Shown here one piece after another: positions 25,742-34,561 of a DNA stretch of 64,000 nucleotides (position 1 is the first letter of the stretch; each line of letters opens with the position of its first letter). The translations under genes were made by a program, and so were the position numbers. The stretch lies in the NCBI GenBank assembly GCA_028695965.1, contig JAQVHZ010000009.1:1-64000 (forward strand), in the 5' to 3' direction. A model generated the notes under the pieces. It worked only from the letters and a program-made list of their open reading frames with translations. It was not told where the DNA came from and made no database searches. The DNA comes from Thermoguttaceae bacterium. GTDB taxonomy: Bacteria > Planctomycetota > Planctomycetia > Pirellulales > Thermoguttaceae.

Positions 25742-27505
25742 TTAGTTCCAACTTGTTTTTGGCGGGTACTGCGAGGGCGTGTATTGGGTCGTTGGAGGTC
25801 GGATCTCCGACGTTTGGGGCTGCGGCGATCGGAAGGTCGGCGGTTGAGACGTCGGAATTTCAATTGTCGACGTCTGCGTCGACGGCGCCGGGAAGGCTGG
25901 AGCTTGCGTCGTTGGGATTTGGAGGGTTGACTGCGTCTGCCAACTCTGGGACGCGTCGGCTTGCGCGGCGGCTTCTTCCGGCGAGAAGCCGGGGTAGACG
26001 GGCGCTTGGCTCGCGCGATTTGGATCTTGCGGCGTCGGCTGGATCTGCTGGTATTGCGCGTTTGCGGGCGCGGCAGGTTGCTGGACGCCGTAATTCGCGG
26101 ACGGGGCGCCGAGAGGTTCGTTCGTCGCGCTCTCGGCGGAGAAATCCGGCGCGTAGACGTCGTCGGCTGGAGTTTGCGCGGGCATATTTGGCGCGATGTT
26201 CTCCTGCGGCGCCAGCGGCTGCTGCGCGCTAGCCTGCGGAACTTGCTGGTCGTTCATGAACGCGCTTGTCGTTGCGATCGGCTGGACGGCGTCTTGACGC
26301 GACTGCGGGATTTCGGGAACGACGCGATAAGACTGCACAGGGGCGTTTTGCGCCGGTTGCGGCGGGTCTGCCGCGGCGACGACGGTCGTGGTCGGGAAGG
26401 GCACGATCCCCGCGCCAGATTCGACGGGCGCCGTGTAGATCTGTTTTTCCGGCAAGGGTTTGCTGAGCTGGGAGGCGTCGACGGTCGCCGGGCCTTGCAA
26501 GCCGTTTGGAATCGGTTCTGGTTCCGGGTCGGTCGTAACCGACTTAGGCTGCGCTTCGGCGGAGACAGGGGGCGATACGTTGGACGCGGGCGCCGCGTTG
26601 GAGCCCGACTTATTCGACAGGTCGACTTGACGTTTGTTGTCGGAGGGAATTTCGAAGGCGAGCAGCTTGGAAGGGTCGTTTAAAATCGGCTCGTTCAGGT
26701 TGATATCGAGTTCGACGTTTGTCGCGGCGCAATTGATCAGGAGCGATTGCGGCATGACGACGTCGAGCTCTTCAATGTACTGGTGACTCTTGCATTTGAC
26801 GGTGACGACGGTTCTGCCGGTTGGGTCTTGGACGTCTTGTCGGACGATCGCGGCGGTTTCCGGCTTAAAGTAGATGTATTCGGTGTAGACTCCGTCCGGG
26901 CGGACGCGCTTCACTTTGGTGCGCAGCGTGCCGTCTTGCTGTTCTCGCGGCTCTTCGAGCAGGTCTTCTTCTTTTATCGTAACGATACCGAGCGCTTCGG
27001 GGAACCAGGTCGGGTCGAGCGGCAGGGAGTCTGCCATTTCGCTGCCCTTGAATTTGTCGAGGTCGCAGACGTAGACGATTTTTTCGTTTTCTTGTTTTTC
27101 CCAGAACCAGAAGGTCGTTCCGTTGCTTCCGCAGTCGAGGAAGCGGCCGCCCATGAACGAGGAGACGCCGATCAGCCGGAATTTGTTCGGTTCCTGATAG
27201 GAAATTGTGCAGCTAGCTTGGCCCGCCTGTTTGGCTATGCCGACGTTCGCGCTGCTGAAATGCGCTGACTGGATCTTCGCGCTGTTCTTGTTGACGACGG
27301 CGATGAATTCAGAAAAGGTCGGGTTTTCGCCGATAACTTTGGGCAACTTGACTTTTGGGGTCGAGTTGCATCCGACGGCGAGAAGAGACGCAAGCGCCGC
27401 GAACGCCAACGATAGAAAGAGGGCGCGCTTAATCCGGACGCCGTCTCGTTTGAGGACCGAGTCGCTGCCTGCTGGGTCGCGCGAATTGAAAACGAACGTG
27501 AACAT
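25742..27505 (-). CDS. LolA-like lipoprotein with long Pro/Gln/Ala-rich tail
   Basis: A protein of about 587 residues. A hydrophobic segment ends in LAVGC, a likely lipobox, near residue 46. The next 250 residues look like the half-barrel of outer-membrane lipoprotein carriers (ISYQEPNKFRLIG, a run of strands with FWFWEKQEN and VYVCDLDKFKG), and the last 270 are low-complexity Pro/Gln/Ala/Thr with PTTQ and IPTTQAP-like short repeats, probably disordered. A role in binding or moving lipid or lipoprotein is suggested by the fold only. The start is unsure: an ATG at 27505 and a TTG at 27514 both lack a clear binding site. Confidence 0.65.
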   Translation of the reverse strand: MFTFVFNSRDPAGSDSVLKRDGVRIKRALFLSLAFAALASLLAVGCNSTPKVKLPKVIGENPTFSEFIAVVNKNSAKIQSAHFSSANVGIAKQAGQASCTISYQEPNKFRLIGVSSFMGGRFLDCGSNGTTFWFWEKQENEKIVYVCDLDKFKGSEMADSLPLDPTWFPEALGIVTIKEEDLLEEPREQQDGTLRTKVKRVRPDGVYTEYIYFKPETAAIVRQDVQDPTGRTVVTVKCKSHQYIEELDVVMPQSLLINCAATNVELDINLNEPILNDPSKLLAFEIPSDNKRQVDLSNKSGSNAAPASNVSPPVSAEAQPKSVTTDPEPEPIPNGLQGPATVDASQLSKPLPEKQIYTAPVESGAGIVPFPTTTVVAAADPPQPAQNAPVQSYRVVPEIPQSRQDAVQPIATTSAFMNDQQVPQASAQQPLAPQENIAPNMPAQTPADDVYAPDFSAESATNEPLGAPSANYGVQQPAAPANAQYQQIQPTPQDPNRASQAPVYPGFSPEEAAAQADASQSWQTQSTLQIPTTQAPAFPAPSTQTSTIEIPTSQPPTFRSPQPQTSEIRPPTTQYTPSQYPPKTSWN

Positions 27506-27644
27506 AGGACGCAAGGGTATAAAATAAACGAATCGATGAAGCGCTCCAAACGCTCGGTCTTTTGCCGCAATGGGCGTGAAACCGAACGCTATTTTGGGAT
27601 AGTAACGTTTACGCGATAATTGCGCAAGGTCAAAAGACGGTTCT

Positions 27645-28268
27645 TTATTTGCTCGGCGTCTGCGCGGTGGGGTTGGCGCTTTCCGGATCGTCGAGCTCTT
27701 CCGGCTCTTCGGACGTCCGGTCGGCGGATTTTTGGGGCGATTCGATGAGCGCGACGAGCTGTGCTTGAACTTCTTCGATTTGTTTAGGGGTCATGTTGAC
27801 GACCGGGACGTAATAGCCCGTCTCGTTTCGCGGAGAATAGACGTAGATTGTGTTGGCGGTCTCGGGACCGGACCGCTTTGAGGCGTTTTCTTCATAATCG
27901 AATTTCAGGACGCGCCGCCTGGCGAGGAGCAGAGCGAGCGCGTACCTCAGCGCCTCTTTGCCGGGCTTGTCGGCGAGCGAGACGAAGAGCGCGGTCAGGG
28001 CGTCGTTGGGCGCCAATTTGAGTTTCTTGTCTTTTTCGGCGTCCTCTTGTATCCTCGACGCCCACCATGCGATCGCGTTTGCCGGGCGCGGCGTCGAGCG
28101 CCACGCGGACGCGCGCACGTCGCGGCGCTTGAGTTCGCCGTCTTCTTCGTAGAGAACCGAATAGACTTTGTCGCCGGGCGCAAACGGCTTGTTGGTAACG
28201 GCGCAGTATTTGCCGAGCTTTGGCGCGTCTTCAGGCGAAAACGCGGAAGGTTCAGAGGGGGCGCTCAT
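27645..28268 (-). CDS. Conserved-looking hypothetical protein
   Basis: A 207-residue soluble protein, not recognised. It begins with a short domain (KYCAVTNKPFAPGDKVYSVL), then a helical region with ALRYALALLLARRRVLKF and a late strand-rich part ending in Pro/Ser-rich tail. There is no signal peptide, transmembrane segment or catalytic motif. An ATG at 28268 is preceded by AAAGAAGC. It lies upstream of the lipoprotein gene on the same strand with a 139-base gap. Confidence 0.6.
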   Translation of the reverse strand: MSAPSEPSAFSPEDAPKLGKYCAVTNKPFAPGDKVYSVLYEEDGELKRRDVRASAWRSTPRPANAIAWWASRIQEDAEKDKKLKLAPNDALTALFVSLADKPGKEALRYALALLLARRRVLKFDYEENASKRSGPETANTIYVYSPRNETGYYVPVVNMTPKQIEEVQAQLVALIESPQKSADRTSEEPEELDDPESANPTAQTPSK

Positions 28269-28449
28269 GCTTCTTTCCAGTATCTTTACGGCGGGTTATT
28301 GGAAATGTCCGACAGGGAAAGGTACCTATTTTGCGCCGAAAAGACAAGGGCAAATAAAATGGCGAAATTTTTCGAGCGCCCCCTTGAGAAAATCGCGGAG
28401 CGCTATAAGATTGGGGCGTTGAGAGAGTCAACAGAAGCTTGATTGTCCT

Positions 28450-28533
28450 GCCGGACTGGCGGAATAGGCAGACGCGATGGATTCAAAATCCATTGCCCGA
28501 AAGGGCGTCCCGGTTCGACTCCGGGGTTCGGTA
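28450..28533 (+). tRNA. tRNA-Leu (anticodon CAA)
   Basis: An 84-base class II tRNA. The acceptor stem pairs 28450-28456 with 28526-28532 and the discriminator is A28533. The anticodon stem (ATGGA/TCCAT) encloses TTCAAAA, giving CAA. A variable arm (CCCGAAAGGGC region) and a T-arm with loop TTCGACT are present. CCA is not encoded. A strong terminator follows, and the foreign-looking lnu(C)/hsdS segment starts just beyond. Confidence 0.93.
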
Positions 28534-28537
28534 CTTA

Positions 28538-28567
28538 AAAACCCAACGCTTAAAGCGTTGGGTTTTT
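28538..28567 (+). terminator. Terminator of tRNA-Leu
   Basis: AACCCAACGCT and AGCGTTGGGTT form a stem with a 3-4 base loop, followed by TTTTT. It starts a few bases after the tRNA. Confidence 0.85.
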
Positions 28568-28758
28568 CCGTTTCTTGCAGCAGGCGACTTTGGTGCAAAA
28601 ATACTTGATAGCGGTACAAAAAAAAGAGGGACTGATTTTCCTGCGTCTTGTTAAAACTGAACTGCTGGAAACGCTAACTAAAATACTTTTGCATCAGGCT
28701 GTCGAATAAAAGTTGGGTTTCGTCGATGGATTTCTGCACGACGAATTGGAATTTGCAG

Positions 28759-29253
28759 TTATCTATACTCTTTTGGAATTTCGATATGAAATGTCTCACA
28801 CAATAACTTCACATCATGTACATCATTTTCATCAAACTCGTATCCCAGATGGAACATTACTTGACTATATGGTTCAATACAGGAAACCTCTATTTCCTCA
28901 ATTTTTCCTTTACCCGAAAAAGTTTCTACTGGAAAACAATCCCCATCATAAAGAATTTCACCTTCGTCCGTATATTCAAAACAATGCAAATCAACAATTC
29001 TGTTTTTCAAATCTTCCCATACAGTATGGTTCAATGTTGTATATTCCATCTTAATCTCATAAAAGCCATTAGCTTTCATTATCTCTATAAAGTTTTGATA
29101 ATCGTTCTTTTCTACAAAAATATCAATATCGTTATGGGCTCTTGACTGATGTCCAAGAAGAGCATCTACACCCCAGCCACCATCAAGAAAGACTTTAATC
29201 TCCGCATCTATTGCAAATTGAAGAATCTGTTTTACATCAGTTATATTGACCAT
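28759..29253 (-). CDS. lnu(C): Lincosamide nucleotidyltransferase, Lnu(C)-like
   Basis: A 164-residue protein that from memory agrees closely with Lnu(C) of streptococci and other gut bacteria, both in length and in blocks such as GGWGVDALLG, HNDIDIFVEKNDYQNF and CIEPYSQVMFHLGYEFDEND. The nucleotidyltransferase signature is G25-G26-W27 with Asp30, Asp42 and Asp44 as likely metal ligands. Such enzymes inactivate lincomycin and clindamycin by adding a nucleotide. Its base composition is far more AT-rich than the flanks, it has a GGAG eight bases before ATG, and it sits directly on a broken hsdS gene, so recent transfer is the likely explanation. The known mobile carrier (a small IS1595-type element) is not visible. 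Confidence 0.88.
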   Translation of the reverse strand: MVNITDVKQILQFAIDAEIKVFLDGGWGVDALLGHQSRAHNDIDIFVEKNDYQNFIEIMKANGFYEIKMEYTTLNHTVWEDLKNRIVDLHCFEYTDEGEILYDGDCFPVETFSGKGKIEEIEVSCIEPYSQVMFHLGYEFDENDVHDVKLLCETFHIEIPKEYR

Positions 29254-29662
29254 CTTATCATCTCCACAAATTCAAGTTTTTCTATATCCTCGCGATTTAC
29301 CGAGCCAAAGACAGATCCAGACTGTTTGTCGATTAAATGTGCAGCATAATAGCGCATCAAGTAAAACAAGAACTCCTGGTTTCCGTTTTTCATACGTAAA
29401 GAACACAAGCCCCTACCTAAGCACATTTTAACAGGAGTAATATTAAGAGCTCCAACGGGGCCCTGACGCTCATGATTACATCGTTAGGAAGCGCTATTTT
29501 AGTTGGAACGGTGGTATATGTGTCGAATGACGGATATTTAGCGCCGAATGTCCTACTCCCTTGCAAAAAAGGCAAGCCCTCCTTGTTTGCGTTGTAGTAT
29601 TCCGACTTCGGCGATTGCCCCATCGTAACGTCTGCAATACTGCCTAAGCAACATTTAATCAT
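29241..29662 (-). pseudogene. Truncated, frameshifted type I restriction specificity gene (hsdS fragment)
   Basis: Reading from 29662, MIKCCLGSIADVTMGQSPKS followed by PFLQGSRTFGAKYP is the start of an HsdS target-recognition domain. The frame is lost in a C-run near 29460; adding one C restores APVGALNITPVKMCLGRGL, and the other frame then continues through FLFYLMRYYAAHLIDKQSGSVFGSVNREDIEKLEFV. The gene stops at 29241, overlapping the start of the lnu(C)-like gene by 13 bases, and the second recognition domain is missing. No hsdM or hsdR is near. It is a remnant brought in with, or cut by, the resistance gene. The one-base shift could also be a sequencing error. Confidence 0.75.
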
Positions 29663-30300
29663 AACAATCGTATCCAATAAACTTCCTATGCGCCAATTTA
29701 ACATTTCGTAAATTGTCAGATAGGAACTCGTCAAAATCGCAAATGAACGTCGTGCAGGTCGTCTATTCGACGCCGTAGAGCGGGTTCAATAGACCGCCAA
29801 AGCAGAGCGCTTGTGTTTCTAAGTTCGCCAACAATCATTTTTCGGTCAAAAAAGGTCAAAGGGTTATGTTCTGGGCATTGTACCCGAATTTATTCTGGAA
29901 GTCGAGTATTTTCGGAAAATATTTCGAGGAAGAGCAGATAAAGAGAGGAACAGTTTTAAGGCGGAGAAACAGCGCTGACTTTGCATGACAGCCAGTCATA
30001 GGCGCGTTTTGCAGACGCCGTTTATTGCAGACGTTGTAAATGTTCGATAATCCATCTTTGTTGCTTCTTTATGACTGCCTGTGTTAAGGTCAGGTTTTCT
30101 AGACGCTCAAAATGTTTGATTTTGGCGCAAAATTTTTTACGGAAGGCGAAAAAAGAGCGACTAATTTGCTCGACGTCTCGCTAAATTGTAAAAAGTTGGT
30201 ATAATGTCGGGCGTCGAGTCGTCGCCGCTTTTCGGGAGCGTAACCGGGCGAACGGCGGCGTACGAACAGAGACTCTAATTATAATCGAACGAGGCATAAA
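29663..30300. other. 638-base region between hsdS remnant and dapA
   Basis: No supported gene. A 35-residue minus-strand frame at 29731-29838 could be a fragment of something but is not recognised. The right end holds a TATAAT at 30200-30205 in front of dapA. Confidence 0.45.
30200..30205 (+). promoter_or_regulatory. Possible -10 element of dapA
   Basis: A perfect TATAAT lies 95 bases before the dapA ATG. No good -35 at 16-18 bases is evident, so this is tentative. Confidence 0.35.
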
Positions 30301-31194
30301 ATGAAAACGCGGGCCGATGAATTTTCCGGGCTGACCGTTGCAATGATCACGCCCTTTAAGAACGGGAAAGTCGATTTCGACGTTCTTCAAGAGCAGGTGG
30401 AGTTCCAAGTGGCGGCGGGCACGACGGCGATTTCGCCGACCGGAACGACTGGCGAATCTCCAACGTTGACGCACGAGGAGCAGCACGAAGTCATTAAGAA
30501 GATGGTCGAATTTTCGGCGGGTCGTGTCAAGGTGCTCGCTGGCAGCGGCTCGAACAGCACCGCCGAAGCTCTTTCGTTGTCTCGCTATGCGGAAAGCGTG
30601 GGCGCGGACGCGCTGCTGGTCATCGGTCCGTACTACAATAAGCCGACTCAGGAGGGTATGTACCAGCATTTCAAGGCGGTTGCCGAAGCGGTTGATATTC
30701 CCGTCTGCGTCTACAACGTGCCCGGCCGTACGAGCAAAGCGATCGACGCCGAGACGATCATTCGTCTTGCGGAGATCAAGAATATCGCGCTGGTGAAAGA
30801 CGCGACCGGCACGATGGAGAACGCGTCGCGCGTCATTGCGGCGACGGATCTTACGGTTCTTTCCGGGGACGACAGCTTGACGCTTCCCTTCATGGCGCTT
30901 GGCGCTCGGGGCGTCGTTTCTGTCGCCGGCAACTTTGCGCCGCGCGACATTGTCGCGTTGTGCAAGGCGATGAACGCGGGCAACCTCGACGAAGCGCGCG
31001 CGCTGCACAAGAAGCTCCTGCCGCTCAGCCACGGCATGCTGTCGTTGTCGACGAATCCGATTCCGGTGAAGAAAGCGATGCAGCTGCTCGACCGCGACTC
31101 TGGGGAACTCAGACTGCCTATGACGGAACTCGAGCCCGCGCTGACGGAGAAGCTGCGCAAGCTGCTCGTCGATTACGGCTTGCTTGCCGAATAG
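30301..31194 (+). CDS. dapA: 4-hydroxy-tetrahydrodipicolinate synthase
   Basis: A 297-residue class I aldolase-fold enzyme that condenses pyruvate with aspartate semialdehyde in lysine and diaminopimelate synthesis. Lys166 (ALVKDATG) is the Schiff-base lysine and Tyr138 (VYNVPGR) the proton relay; GTTGESPTLTHEE near residue 43-55 is the family signature. An ACGAGG sits seven bases before the ATG. It stands as a single gene, with a terminator behind it, before ruvA. Confidence 0.95.
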   Translation: MKTRADEFSGLTVAMITPFKNGKVDFDVLQEQVEFQVAAGTTAISPTGTTGESPTLTHEEQHEVIKKMVEFSAGRVKVLAGSGSNSTAEALSLSRYAESVGADALLVIGPYYNKPTQEGMYQHFKAVAEAVDIPVCVYNVPGRTSKAIDAETIIRLAEIKNIALVKDATGTMENASRVIAATDLTVLSGDDSLTLPFMALGARGVVSVAGNFAPRDIVALCKAMNAGNLDEARALHKKLLPLSHGMLSLSTNPIPVKKAMQLLDRDSGELRLPMTELEPALTEKLRKLLVDYGLLAE

Positions 31195-31223
31195 ACGTCG
31201 TTAGTTGTTGTTTCGTCGAACGC

Positions 31224-31263
31224 CCCGTCGAGCCGAGATTTTTTCTTGTCGACGGGCTTGTTT
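31224..31263 (+). terminator. Terminator after dapA
   Basis: CCCGTCGA (31224-31231) pairs with TCGACGGG (31249-31256) and is followed by a T-rich tract (TTGTTTTTC). The loop is 17 bases. Confidence 0.6.
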
Positions 31264-31315
31264 TTCTTGTTTGCCAACGTTCTTTGTCGATATTTGTTAA
31301 GTTCAAGGAAGATCG

Positions 31316-31951
31316 ATGATTGTAAAAATCAGCGGAAAATTAGTCGCGCTCTTTCCAGAACGCGCGATTCTCGAAGCGGGCGCTTTTGAATATGAGACGC
31401 TCGTTCCCGAATTCACGCGCCGTCAGCTGCAAGGCGAAGTTGGGAACGAAGTTTCTCTGCATACGATCGAATATCTTGACGGCAATATGCAGCAGGGGCG
31501 ATTGACCCCGCGCTTGGTCGGGTTCCTGACGGAGGTTGAACGAGAATTTTTCGAACTATTCTGCAGCGTCGACGGGCTCGGCTCGAAGAAGGCGCTGCGC
31601 GCGATGGTCCGGCCCGTTCGCGAGATCGCCGCGGCAATTGAAGAACAAGACGTCAAATTTCTGTCCCAGCTCCCGGGCATTGGTCCGGCGACTGCGGAGC
31701 GGATCGTTGCGAAATTGCGGCGCAAAGTCCCGAAGTTTGCGCTGATGGTCGCGCGTCCGGGCGACGCGGCGTCTGGAGAAGGGAGCTTGCAGGAGCACGA
31801 CGTCGTTACGGAAACGTTCGAAGCGCTTGTCAGTCTTGGACATGGCGAAGCGGAAGCGCGTCGGATGATCGATTCGGTCGTTGAAGGGAGCCGCAAGAAG
31901 TTCAAAGATTCTTCCGAGCTGATTCAAGAGATCTACTTGAAGAATCGTTGA
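31316..31951 (+). CDS. ruvA: Holliday junction DNA helicase subunit RuvA
   Basis: A 211-residue RuvA with the N-terminal OB-fold ([10 protein letters not shown]), tandem helix-hairpin-helix motifs ([11 protein letters not shown] and [17 protein letters not shown]) and a C-terminal three-helix domain ([20 protein letters not shown]). It binds Holliday junctions as a tetramer and loads RuvB. AAGGAAG precedes the ATG. It is 26 bases before ruvB, so the two are cotranscribed; no ruvC is present here. Confidence 0.95.
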   Translation: MIVKISGKLVALFPERAILEAGAFEYETLVPEFTRRQLQGEVGNEVSLHTIEYLDGNMQQGRLTPRLVGFLTEVEREFFELFCSVDGLGSKKALRAMVRPVREIAAAIEEQDVKFLSQLPGIGPATAERIVAKLRRKVPKFALMVARPGDAASGEGSLQEHDVVTETFEALVSLGHGEAEARRMIDSVVEGSRKKFKDSSELIQEIYLKNR

Positions 31952-31977
31952 TAAGGTAATTTAAGCAAGGACGAGGT

Positions 31978-33108
31978 ATGGCAAAACGAGCGATCTTCAC
32001 GAGTTCCGACGATGGTCAAGGCGGTTCTTTTGAGAACGAAGAGAATGCGTTTAACGATTCTTTTCAGGGCGCCTATTGCGAGAACAGGGACGACGATCTT
32101 CTGCTTCGTCCGACGCGTATGTTCGACATGGTCGGTCAGCGCGACGTCTACGAGCGCATCGAAATAGCGGTCGAAGCGGCGCAGAAGCGCGGGGAAACGC
32201 TGGGTCATATTCTCTTTGACGGTCCTCCGGGTCTGGGCAAGACGACCTTTGCGACTTGTATTCCTCGCGAACTTGGCGTCGAATTCCAAATAGCGAACGG
32301 GGCGACCTTGCGCGCGCCTAAGGACGTCGTGCCGTACCTTACGAACGCGCAGGAAGGCTCGGTTATCTTTATTGACGAGATTCACCGTATGCAGAAGACG
32401 GTCGAGGAGTTCCTCTATCCGGCAATGGAAGATTTTCGGATCGACGTCGTGATGGGCGAAGGGGTGAGCGCTCGGACGCTCAATATTCCTCTGAAACCGT
32501 TTACGCTCATCGGGGCGACGACGCGCACGGGCTTGATCTCCGCGCCTCTCCGGGACCGGTTCCAGATGCGCGAACATCTCGACTTCTATTCGGACGACGA
32601 ACTTGCGGAGATTGTCCGCCGCAACGCGAAGAAACTCCACATGACGCTCGAGGACGAGGCGGCGTTTGAAATAGCGCGTCGCAGTCGGGGCACGCCTCGA
32701 CTTGCCAACAATCGTTTGCGCTGGGTCCGCGACTATGCCGACGCGCGCGCCGACGGGAACGTTACGGCGAGCGTCGCAAGGGACGCGCTGCAGATGCAAG
32801 GTATCGACGAACTCGGGCTCGACTCGCAAGACCGCAAGGTCCTCGAAACAATCTGGCGCGTCTTCCAAGGCGGACCGGTTGGCGTCGAAGCGGTCGCGCA
32901 TACGATCAATGTCGCGCCCGACTCGATCATCGACGAAGTCGAGCCGTTTTTACTGCGCAGCGAGCTGCTCGTTCGGACGCCTCGAGGACGACGGTTGACG
33001 CGTAAAGGGCTGCAGCATATCGGCGTCGACGCCGACGTCGTCGACTTTGGCTATGACGTCGGCGGAACGAAGCCGGACGCGACGCAGCGCTTTTTTGATA
33101 ATTTTTAA
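31978..33108 (+). CDS. ruvB: Holliday junction DNA helicase motor RuvB
   Basis: A 376-residue AAA+ ATPase that drives branch migration with RuvA. The Walker A motif is GPPGLGKTT (residues 82-90), Walker B IDEIH with Asp133-Glu134, sensor 1 is GATTRTG and the C-terminal winged helix begins around residue 300 (VGVEAVAHTINVAPDSI). The N-terminal extension before the first conserved block (LLLRPTRMFDMVGQRD) is acidic and typical in length for planctomycetes. AAGGACGAGG lies upstream. Confidence 0.96.
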   Translation: MAKRAIFTSSDDGQGGSFENEENAFNDSFQGAYCENRDDDLLLRPTRMFDMVGQRDVYERIEIAVEAAQKRGETLGHILFDGPPGLGKTTFATCIPRELGVEFQIANGATLRAPKDVVPYLTNAQEGSVIFIDEIHRMQKTVEEFLYPAMEDFRIDVVMGEGVSARTLNIPLKPFTLIGATTRTGLISAPLRDRFQMREHLDFYSDDELAEIVRRNAKKLHMTLEDEAAFEIARRSRGTPRLANNRLRWVRDYADARADGNVTASVARDALQMQGIDELGLDSQDRKVLETIWRVFQGGPVGVEAVAHTINVAPDSIIDEVEPFLLRSELLVRTPRGRRLTRKGLQHIGVDADVVDFGYDVGGTKPDATQRFFDNF

Positions 33109-33156
33109 TTTTTGAACGGCGCGGGAGACACGCCGCCCGCGCATGGAGTCTGGAAA

Positions 33157-34026
33157 ATGGCTGAAGAGGAACTGAAACCGTATCTCGTTACCGACGTCGC
33201 CGAAATGAGCGCGCGTATCGACGAACTTCGCTCTCAAGGGAAAAAGATCGGGCTCGTTCCGACGATGGGCGCGCTGCATCTTGGGCATCTCAGCCTCGCG
33301 ATCGCGGCGAAAAACGAATGCGACGTAACGGTCGTGTCCGACTTTGTGAATCCGAAACAATTTGCGCCGGGCGAGGACTACGACCAGTACCCGCGCGCTC
33401 TCGACGCCGATATTACTCTTTTGTCCCAAGTTGGCTCCGACTTCATCTTTGCGCCCTCTCCTGCGGCGATGTATCCTCGCGGCTTCAATGCGAACGTCCA
33501 CGTCGGGGGCGTCTCGGAGATCCTGGAAGGGGCGTTTCGTCCGACGCACTTTGACGGCGTCTGCACCGTCGTCTTGAAGCTGTTCAATATCACGCGCGCG
33601 GACGTCGCCTATTTTGGACAAAAAGATTATCAGCAGGTCGCGGTCGTTAAGAAGATGGCTTCCGACTTGAACCTCCAGACGCAAATCGTCATGCGTCCGA
33701 CGATCCGCGAACGGGACGGACTGGCGATCAGCAGCCGGAACCAGTACCTTTCTGCCGACGAACGCGAACAGGCGCTCGTGCTCAGCAAGTCGCTGTCGAA
33801 AGCGGAAGAGCTGATTCATGCGGGCGAACGGGACGCGTCGGTCGTGCTCGACGAGATGCGCGCGATTATCGAGACGGCGCCGAGCGCTCAGATCGATTAT
33901 CTGCATATTGGGGATCCGGACACGCTTCTGGAGATGGAACGAATTGCCGGGAACGTCGTGGTTCTCGTCGCGGTTCGTATCGGAACGACGCGGCTCATCG
34001 ACAACAAATTAGTCGCGCGGCAATGA
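33157..34026 (+). CDS. panC: Pantoate-beta-alanine ligase
   Basis: A 289-residue enzyme that makes pantothenate from pantoate, beta-alanine and ATP. It has PTMGALHLGHLSL (nucleotide binding, HIGH-like) and ISSRNQYL (KMSKS-like loop). The frame is open to a TTG at 33112 but the ATG at 33157, with GGAG eight bases upstream, matches the family start. It follows ruvB by 48 bases and probably belongs to the same transcript. A strong bidirectional terminator ends the unit. Confidence 0.94.
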   Translation: MAEEELKPYLVTDVAEMSARIDELRSQGKKIGLVPTMGALHLGHLSLAIAAKNECDVTVVSDFVNPKQFAPGEDYDQYPRALDADITLLSQVGSDFIFAPSPAAMYPRGFNANVHVGGVSEILEGAFRPTHFDGVCTVVLKLFNITRADVAYFGQKDYQQVAVVKKMASDLNLQTQIVMRPTIRERDGLAISSRNQYLSADEREQALVLSKSLSKAEELIHAGERDASVVLDEMRAIIETAPSAQIDYLHIGDPDTLLEMERIAGNVVVLVAVRIGTTRLIDNKLVARQ

Positions 34027-34050
34027 CGCGCTCAGCAAAAAGCGAGCACA

Positions 34051-34086
34051 AAAAACGCCGACAAGATTAGCTCTTGTCGGCGTTTT
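34051..34086. terminator. Bidirectional terminator
   Basis: AAAAACGCCGACAAGA and TCTTGTCGGCGTTTTT form a 15-16 bp perfect stem with a small loop, between panC and the convergent VOC gene. Confidence 0.9.
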
Positions 34087-34134
34087 TGCATTTTGCGTTA
34101 TTGCGTTCCGTCGTTGGCGGGAACGAACAGCGGG

Positions 34135-34458
34135 TTAGGAGCGCTGCATCAATTCGATCCCAAGTCCGTCGACTTCGACGAACGCGCAGGTGAGTCCAGG
34201 GCCGCCTTCAAACGGCTCGACCAAGACTTTGCAGCCTTTCATGGCTTCTTCAAGGTCGTCGCATTCGTACGCGATGTGCGCTTGCTTTTGAAGGATTTCC
34301 GGGAACGGGCTTCCTTCTTCGAACTTGAGCCATTCGACGGCGTACGGCTCCTCGTTGAAATCGTTGATGTAGACTTTAGCTCCTTCAAGATAGATCGGGA
34401 GATCGCGATCTTGAACCGGAATGCCAATGTGGCTGAAACGGAGACCGGGCTTCAACAT
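34135..34458 (-). CDS. Small VOC (glyoxalase/dioxygenase fold) protein
   Basis: A 107-residue single-domain protein with a beta-alpha-beta-beta-beta pattern (FSHIGIPVQD, IAYECDDLEEAMKGC, TCAFVEVDGLGIELMQ). The first histidine and the late glutamate (Glu in GIELM) match metal-binding positions in the vicinal oxygen chelate family. Substrate and reaction cannot be assigned. It lies just downstream of the cupin gene on the same strand. Confidence 0.75.
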   Translation of the reverse strand: MLKPGLRFSHIGIPVQDRDLPIYLEGAKVYINDFNEEPYAVEWLKFEEGSPFPEILQKQAHIAYECDDLEEAMKGCKVLVEPFEGGPGLTCAFVEVDGLGIELMQRS

Positions 34459-34561
34459 ATTTATCTTTCCTTCTCGCTAATTATATTTCGCCAGACGCCA
34501 AGGGACGCGGAACGACAAACTCGCCGTTCCGCGCCTTCCTTAGGCTCTTTTAACGCTGCGA

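Noticed and set aside
29731-29838. 35-codon minus-strand frame MIVGELRNTSALLWRS
   Set aside because: Could be a gene fragment beside hsdS but is too short and unrecognised.
28534-30300. Integrative element using tRNA-Leu as attachment site
   Set aside because: No integrase and no repeat of the tRNA 3' end was found on the far side, so proximity alone is not enough.
34505-34533. Hairpin GCGGAACG/CGTTCCGC between VOC and cupin genes
   Set aside because: A perfect stem, but no T-run on either strand, so not called a terminator.
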